Shown here piece after piece: positions 4,277 through 7,419 of a stretch of 7,419 bases of DNA. Both the position numbers and the translations under genes were made by a program. The stretch's first letter is position 1. Each line of letters starts with the position of its first letter. The notes beneath the pieces are model-generated. The model was not told the DNA's origin, did no database searches, and worked only from the letters and a program-made list of their open reading frames with translations. Origin of the DNA: Nitrospirae bacterium CG1_02_44_142 (GTDB lineage: Bacteria; Nitrospirota; Thermodesulfovibrionia; Thermodesulfovibrionales; UBA1546); contig MNVK01000123.1 of NCBI GenBank assembly GCA_001871685.1, positions 1-7,419 of the forward strand, read 5' to 3'.

Positions 4277-5530
4277 ATGCGAGACATGCTTGGCAGAGAA
4301 GAAGTTATTACAGTTGAAAAGGCGCTGGAGTTTATACTTAAAAATCTTTCTGAGGTGTTTCCTCCCGAGATAAAACTGAATATAGAGCATTCATGCGGAA
4401 GGATTTTGTCACGGGATATATACTCGCCTGAAAACCTTCCCCAGTTTGCGCGGTCAACAGTTGACGGCTTTGCAGTTAATTCTTCTGATACATTTGGCGC
4501 TTCGGACGGTCTTCCCGCATATCTTAACATCGCTGGTGAAGTGTTAATGGGCGCAATGCCTGATTTTGAGCTTAAAAAAGGAATGGCAGGAAAGATAGCA
4601 ACAGGCGGGATGCTTCCTATCGGCGCAGATGCAGTTGTCATGATAGAGCACGCACAGACGATAGATGAAAAGATGATAGAGGTTGTGAAACCAGCAGCGC
4701 CCGGCGAAAATGTGATACAGGCAGGGGAGGATATAAAAAAAAGCGCCCTGGTATTAAAGAAAGGTCACAGGCTCAGGCCTCAGGATACAGGCGCGCTTGC
4801 AGGGCTCGGAATAACGGACGTTTATGTCTATGAAAAACCGAAGGTTTCCATAATATCAACAGGGAATGAGATTGTTCCTGCAAACAACGATGTTAAGCCC
4901 GGACAGGTGAGGGATATAAATTCATTTAATCTGGCAGGGCTTATATCAGAAGCAGGAGGCGAACCTGTAAAACGCGGCATATTCAAGGACGAATACAGTG
5001 TTATAAAAAAGGTGGTTGAAGAGTCTCTCAAAGATTCCGCTATGGCGCTTATAACAGGCGGGAGTTCTGTCGGAACAAAAGATATGACTGCAAAGATTAT
5101 AAATGATGTCGGAAGCCCCGGAGTTTTATTCCACGGCGTATCAATTAAACCCGGCAAACCTCTGATAGGAGGCATAATAAACAACACGCCTGTATTCGGA
5201 CTTCCCGGGCATCCTGCTGCTATTACAGTGTGTTTTGAACAGTTCATTGAACCAGTCCTGAAAAAACTCACAGGCATTTCTAAAAACAGATTCAGAGGCA
5301 GAAAACTTGTTGTAGCGGCAAAAATGGCAAAGAATATTGCATCAAGTTCAGGAAGGGAAGACCACATAAGGGTTGCACTTGAACAAAAGGACGATGAAAT
5401 CTGGGCAAATCCTATTATGGGAAAGTCCGGACTTATAACTACTCTTGTTAAGGCGGACGGGATTGTTGTTATTCCGCTCAGGAAACTTGGAGTGGAGCAG
5501 GGCGAGGTTGTAGAGGTAAGGCTGTTTTAA
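4277..5530 (+). CDS. moeA: Molybdopterin molybdenumtransferase
   Basis: MoeA inserts molybdate into adenylylated molybdopterin, completing the molybdenum cofactor used by nitrate, formate and other oxidoreductases. The 417-residue length is normal. Family motifs appear in order: RSTVDGFAV with Asp64, IATGGMLPIGADAVVMIE (about 107-124), GEDIKK (150-155), STGNEI with Glu198, GGSSVGTKD with Asp269 in the MPT-binding domain, SIKPGKPL with Lys291 and Lys294, GLPGHPA (308-314), and a C-terminal domain IV with GREDHIR (359-365). All expected active-site residues are present. The ATG at 4277 has a modest AAGGG-type ribosome site; ATG 4286 is an alternative. It follows the phospholipase-like gene and precedes tRNA-Val. 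No other moa/mob genes are in the window. Confidence 0.95.
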   Translation: MRDMLGREEVITVEKALEFILKNLSEVFPPEIKLNIEHSCGRILSRDIYSPENLPQFARSTVDGFAVNSSDTFGASDGLPAYLNIAGEVLMGAMPDFELKKGMAGKIATGGMLPIGADAVVMIEHAQTIDEKMIEVVKPAAPGENVIQAGEDIKKSALVLKKGHRLRPQDTGALAGLGITDVYVYEKPKVSIISTGNEIVPANNDVKPGQVRDINSFNLAGLISEAGGEPVKRGIFKDEYSVIKKVVEESLKDSAMALITGGSSVGTKDMTAKIINDVGSPGVLFHGVSIKPGKPLIGGIINNTPVFGLPGHPAAITVCFEQFIEPVLKKLTGISKNRFRGRKLVVAAKMAKNIASSSGREDHIRVALEQKDDEIWANPIMGKSGLITTLVKADGIVVIPLRKLGVEQGEVVEVRLF

Positions 5531-5532
5531 AT

Positions 5533-5562
5533 TTGAAACATAAGCCGTTTTTATGTTTTAAT
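5533..5562 (+). promoter_or_regulatory. Possible promoter of tRNA-Val
   Basis: TTGAAA (5533-5538), 18 bases, then TTTAAT (5557-5562), with the tRNA starting at 5571, a suitable distance. It overlaps the inverted repeat at 5536-5558, so the two readings compete. Confidence 0.35.
5536..5558 (+). terminator. A/T-rich inverted repeat after moeA, possible weak terminator
   Basis: AAACATAA (5536-5543) and TTATGTTT (5551-5558) form a perfect 8-bp stem around a 7-base loop six bases after the moeA stop, followed by TTAATT. The low G/C content makes it a weak intrinsic terminator at best. Read-through into the tRNA is possible. Confidence 0.35.
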
Positions 5563-5570
5563 TGTATCTC

Positions 5571-5645
5571 AGGCTCGTAGCTCAGGGGGAGAGCGCTTCC
5601 TTGACACGGAAGAGGTCGGCGGTTCGAGACCGCCCGGGCCTACCA
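5571..5645 (+). tRNA. tRNA-Val (anticodon GAC)
   Basis: A full cloverleaf is visible. The acceptor arms AGGCTCG (5571-5577) and CGGGCCT (5635-5641) pair with one G-U. The D arm is GCTC/GAGC. The anticodon arm CTTCC/GGAAG encloses the loop TTGACAC, giving anticodon GAC for valine. The T arm GGCGG/CCGCC encloses TTCGAGA. The discriminator is A5642 and CCA is encoded at 5643-5645. The 3' half is a typical integration target, and an integrase gene ends only 15 bases downstream, so this is most likely the left junction of the island, with the tRNA kept intact. Confidence 0.93.
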
Positions 5646-5654
5646 TTTAAAATC

Positions 5655-5688
5655 AAGGAGTTAGGCATTTACGGTTAACTCCTTTTTT
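5655..5688 (+). terminator. Intrinsic terminator shared by tRNA-Val and the integrase stop region
   Basis: AAGGAGTTA (5655-5663) and TAACTCCTT (5676-5684) make a perfect 9-bp stem around a 12-base loop. The T run extends to 5688, giving a good rho-independent terminator for the plus-strand tRNA. The integrase stop codon (5663-5661) lies inside the stem, so the last integrase codons also encode this hairpin. Confidence 0.7.
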
Positions 5689-6740
5689 GCTGGACTGTAT
5701 AGTTTTTGTATAGTAGGTTTCCCATTCAAAGCATTGTCCAGTATATCCACAGCCTTTACTTTATGAGCAGGCGCAAGGTGAGAATACCTCAGGGTCATAG
5801 TGAGTGTCTTATGTCCTAAAAGCTCCTTGACTGTTGTAATGTCTATCCCTGCCATTATGAGATGTGATGCAAAGGTATGTCTCAGGTCATGGAAGTGAAA
5901 GTCCCTTATCCCTGCTTTTCTGAGGGCTGTTTTAAAGCTCCTCTTAACATCCTGATACCGATTGCCTGTTACATGGTCATAGAACGTATGTGGAATGTCT
6001 AAGCGCCTTGTAATGGCCTGTAGGGACTGTCGCAGGGTGTCATTGATAGGTATTTCCCTTCTCTCTCCGTTCTTGGTTATGTCGAGAAGTATAAAACCAT
6101 GTCTCAGATCAATGTTATCCCATTTGAGATTGAGAATCTCACCCTTTCTCATGCCGGTATTAAGAGCAGTAATTACAACCGGCTTAAGGTGAGGATCGCA
6201 GGAATTGATAAGGGTTTGACATTCCTCTATAGAGAGATACCTTAAACGCTTGCTGTCATCTCTCAGTAGCTTTACCTTTCTCACGCGCTTAAGGGTCTCA
6301 GATTCAACCATGTCCCATTCAACCGCCTTAGTGAACATGTGCTTTAGAATAGTCAGCACTTTGTTGCAACTGCTGTTTTTCAACCCCCTGTTCATAAGGT
6401 CTGTCTGTAGTTGCTCTACAATGACAGTGCTGAATCTTCTAAGTGGAAGGCTGCCGAATGTGGTGAGTAACTGGCCAATGATGTAACCTTTAACTTTAGC
6501 TGATAGCTGTCTGCCGGTTATCCATGAAAGATATTTCTCTGCAAGTTCTTTGAAGGTGTGATTTGCAATCTTCTTAATCTCAGGCTGCTTGCCTTCTTTG
6601 ATGGTCTGCCTTCTCTGGATAAGCAGGGTTTCTGCAACTCTGAATTTGTCTGAGCCTGAGGATTCATAAACCGTTCTACCGTCAAGCCCTGCATAGCGTA
6701 TCCAGTGGACATTACCGCGCTTATAAATGCCTTTTGCCAT
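5661..6740 (-). CDS. int: Tyrosine recombinase / phage-type integrase of the island
   Basis: Site-specific recombinase that integrates and excises the island at tRNA-Val. Numbering from the ATG at 6740 (359 residues): an arm-site-binding-type N-terminal domain (about 1-50, beginning MAKGIYKRGNVHWIRY), a core-binding SAM-like domain (about 60-150), and a catalytic domain with Arg198 in NTGMRKGEIL, Lys223, His284 and Arg287 in HDLRHTFASHL, His310 in LLGHK and nucleophile Tyr319 in LRYSHL. All six active-site residues are present, so it is probably functional. A frame opening at 6770 adds ten residues, but the family start MAKGIYKRGN and an upstream AAGGAG favour 6740. It overlaps the XRE gene by 20 bases, implying co-transcription. 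About 30 residues follow Tyr319, and their codons contain paired TGTATAGT sites. It is not IntI-like. Confidence 0.93.
   Translation of the reverse strand: MAKGIYKRGNVHWIRYAGLDGRTVYESSGSDKFRVAETLLIQRRQTIKEGKQPEIKKIANHTFKELAEKYLSWITGRQLSAKVKGYIIGQLLTTFGSLPLRRFSTVIVEQLQTDLMNRGLKNSSCNKVLTILKHMFTKAVEWDMVESETLKRVRKVKLLRDDSKRLRYLSIEECQTLINSCDPHLKPVVITALNTGMRKGEILNLKWDNIDLRHGFILLDITKNGERREIPINDTLRQSLQAITRRLDIPHTFYDHVTGNRYQDVKRSFKTALRKAGIRDFHFHDLRHTFASHLIMAGIDITTVKELLGHKTLTMTLRYSHLAPAHKVKAVDILDNALNGKPTIQKLYSPAKKELTVNA
5695..5716. repeat. Left copy of a two-unit TGTATAGT repeat, inside the integrase 3' end
   Basis: TGTATAGT occurs at 5696-5703 and 5707-5714, 11 bases apart, in the codons for the integrase tail and 50-70 bases from the tRNA 3' end. 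The whole 22-base block recurs with one indel and a few changes in the opposite orientation at 7021-7043. Position and pairing fit integrase or excisionase arm-type sites. Confidence 0.6.
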
Positions 6741-6975
6741 GCTTTTTATCACTCTCCTTTCCTTTTTCATTTTCTTTTCCGCCCCGGCGGATCTCCGATA
6801 ACTGCCTTTCTACACATCCCAGTAAAAGCCTTAACGTCTTGCTTGGTTCTTTCACCCCCTTTTCTAAGAGATAGATATAATTCCCTGTAACACCTAAGAG
6901 ATTGCCAAATGCAGGCTGTGAAAGATTGTGTTTTCTTCTCAGGTTCTTAATCTCTTTAGGTGTCCAGTTTTTCAT
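6721..6975 (-). CDS. XRE-family helix-turn-helix regulator
   Basis: An 84-residue Cro/C1-type DNA-binding protein. The HTH is at about residues 7-55: WTPKEIKNLRRKHNLSQ, recognition helix around GNYIYLLEKG, then EPSKTLRLLLG. The C-terminus is short and very basic (about 62-84). The ATG at 6975 is preferred over a TTG at 7011, because the promoter -10 box lies between the two and the TTG falls in the -35 box. There is no Shine-Dalgarno; the ATG begins seven bases after the -10 box, implying a leaderless mRNA as for lambda cI made from PRM. A perfect palindrome lies in the promoter spacer, suggesting self-repression. The 3' end overlaps int by 20 bases, so it probably controls integrase expression. 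Small antitoxin-type XRE proteins look similar, but no toxin neighbour is seen. Confidence 0.82.
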   Translation of the reverse strand: MKNWTPKEIKNLRRKHNLSQPAFGNLLGVTGNYIYLLEKGVKEPSKTLRLLLGCVERQLSEIRRGGKENEKGKESDKKHGKRHL

Positions 6976-6981
6976 ATTGAG

Positions 6982-7011
6982 ATTATATCTAACTATGTTA
7001 GAGGATGTCAA
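6982..7011 (-). promoter_or_regulatory. Consensus promoter of the XRE-int operon
   Basis: On the minus strand a perfect TTGACA (7011-7006), an 18-base spacer and a perfect TATAAT (6987-6982). Only six bases separate the -10 box from the XRE ATG, so transcription should start at or next to the first codon. Confidence 0.78.
6988..7002. promoter_or_regulatory. Palindromic operator in the promoter spacer
   Basis: TCTAAC (6988-6993), TAT, GTTAGA (6997-7002) is a perfect 6-bp inverted repeat lying between the -35 and -10 boxes and adjoining the -10. This is the classical place for a repressor to block RNA polymerase. The XRE protein encoded just downstream is the obvious binder. Confidence 0.65.
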
Positions 7012-7020
7012 GGGAATAAT

Positions 7021-7043
7021 CTACTATACATTTCACTATACAG
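7021..7043. repeat. Right copy of the two-unit repeat, upstream of the XRE promoter
   Basis: ACTATACA (complement TGTATAGT) occurs at 7023-7030 and 7035-7042, 12 bases apart, and a third CTATA follows at 7048-7052 in the same 12-base phase. The block is an inverted copy of 5695-5716. It lies about 10-30 bases upstream of the -35 box, in the otherwise non-coding 7012-7114 gap, so it could bind a regulator, Xis or Int. Confidence 0.6.
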
Positions 7044-7114
7044 CCCTCTATAACTTATTGAAATATAAAGCCATAAAAAGCCTATCACTTCCTTTATAGA
7101 GAAGCGGTCGCCCC

Positions 7115-7419
7115 TCATTTAACAGCCCTCAAGATTCTTTCAGGCGTGTTAACGGCCGGGACATTGAAGGAGTTCAGCCATTTATCAATCTCTTTTTTCC
7201 TGAATCGTAAGAGGCCGTTGACCTTTAGATGAGGAATTTCTTTCAAGTGTGTTCTCTCATAAACCCATTTATCACTGACATGGAGATGATCACAGAGGCC
7301 CTTAACATCAAAGATAATATCCTCTGCCTCATGCCTTCCGTTGCCTGAGAGAAGAGGCTTAAGCATCTCTGTTACTGCCTGAGCTATGGCCCGTATATCT
7401 TCTTGTTCAAGCTCTATCT
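7115..7419 (-). CDS. Excisionase-like HTH (MerR/HTH_17 type) protein, N-terminus off the right edge
   Basis: The frame stays open to the window edge, so the ATG at 7366 is probably internal. Seventeen further residues precede it (ELEQEDIRAIAQAVTE region), which read as a helix that continues naturally into MLKPLLSG. The C-terminal part is a winged HTH: DVKGLCDHLHVSDKWVYERT (helix-turn-helix), then a wing with IPHLKVNGLLRFRKKEIDKWL. This is the pattern of the excisionase-family DNA-binding domain, whose members act as recombination directionality factors or transcription regulators in phages and integrative elements. It lies upstream of the XRE and int genes in the same direction, but the promoter at 6982-7011 separates them. 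About 100 residues are visible. Whether it controls excision or only transcription cannot be told. Confidence 0.75.
   Translation of the reverse strand, partial: IELEQEDIRAIAQAVTEMLKPLLSGNGRHEAEDIIFDVKGLCDHLHVSDKWVYERTHLKEIPHLKVNGLLRFRKKEIDKWLNSFNVPAVNTPERILRAVK

Larger units (their letters stand above)
5646..7419. mobile_element. Left end of a tRNA-Val-integrated genomic island
   Basis: Beside the tRNA 3' end lie, in order, a tyrosine integrase, an XRE regulator and an excisionase-like protein, all on the minus strand facing the tRNA. This is the usual control end of an integrative element or prophage. The attL core is presumed to be within the tRNA 3' half (about 5600-5645). The matching attR repeat and the cargo lie beyond the right edge, so the element type cannot be named. 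Confidence 0.75.

Noticed and set aside
4243..5367. Two long minus-strand open frames opposite moeA.
   Set aside because: moeA contains all family motifs and active-site residues; the opposite frames are Pro/Ser/Ile-rich complements without recognisable domains.
5661..6740. Possibility that the recombinase is the missing integron integrase.
   Set aside because: It has a phage-type N-terminal arm domain, lies next to a tRNA with island regulators, is 3.5 kb from the cassettes, and shows no obvious IntI-specific insertion before the HxxR region.
6976..7011. TTG start extending the XRE protein by 12 residues.
   Set aside because: The start would overlap the -35 box, and the -10 box would lie inside the coding region.
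7061..7085. Short tandem AAAGCC/AAAAGCC units in the gap upstream of the XRE gene.
   Set aside because: Only two imperfect short units in A/T-rich DNA, not distinguishable from chance.
1..7419. CRISPR array, rRNA, replication origin or riboswitch.
   Set aside because: No regularly spaced long repeats, rRNA-like blocks, DnaA-box clusters or THI-box-like leader were seen; the truncated thiD has lost any native upstream leader.

Overview
The window looks like a bacterial chromosome segment from a Gram-negative-type organism: it has a monofunctional MtgA-type glycosyltransferase, a Sec-exported zinc phospholipase C-like protein and MoeA. Codon use leans to A/T, with many Lys and Ile codons. Nitrospirota or a deltaproteobacterial-type lineage would fit the gene styles, but that is a weak inference. 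Four stable genes or loci (thiD remnant, mtgA, zinc-PLC plus moeA, tRNA-Val) are interrupted by three different kinds of mobile DNA.

Positions 1-575: the left edge holds the first 46 codons of an IS200-like/REP-associated (RAYT) Y1 transposase on the minus strand, with its own near-consensus promoter and a small hairpin at its outer end. It abuts the C-terminal half of thiD on the plus strand, so the transposon appears to have cut thiD in two. Positions 576-2170: immediately after the thiD stop codon lie two integron-type gene cassettes read on the minus strand, each ending in an attC-like site. The first encodes a membrane-anchored zinc-ribbon protein. The second encodes two overlapping genes of unknown function. 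No integron integrase is visible. A TTGCAA-N17-TATAAT promoter just outside the array reads into it.

Positions 2171-5645: mtgA (plus), a 40-residue lysine-rich nucleoid-type protein (minus, strong promoter and Shine-Dalgarno), an exported zinc-dependent phospholipase C family protein and moeA (both plus, 42 bp apart), then tRNA-Val(GAC).

Positions 5646-7419: the left end of a genomic island integrated at the tRNA. It carries a tyrosine recombinase facing the tRNA, an XRE-type regulator with an apparently leaderless, self-controlled promoter, and an excisionase-like HTH protein running off the right edge. A roughly 22-bp sequence built from two TGTATAGT units occurs once inside the 3' end of the integrase gene, and again in opposite orientation upstream of the regulator promoter. 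This is a good candidate for integrase or excisionase arm-type sites. The far end of the island and the left end of the transposon are outside the window.
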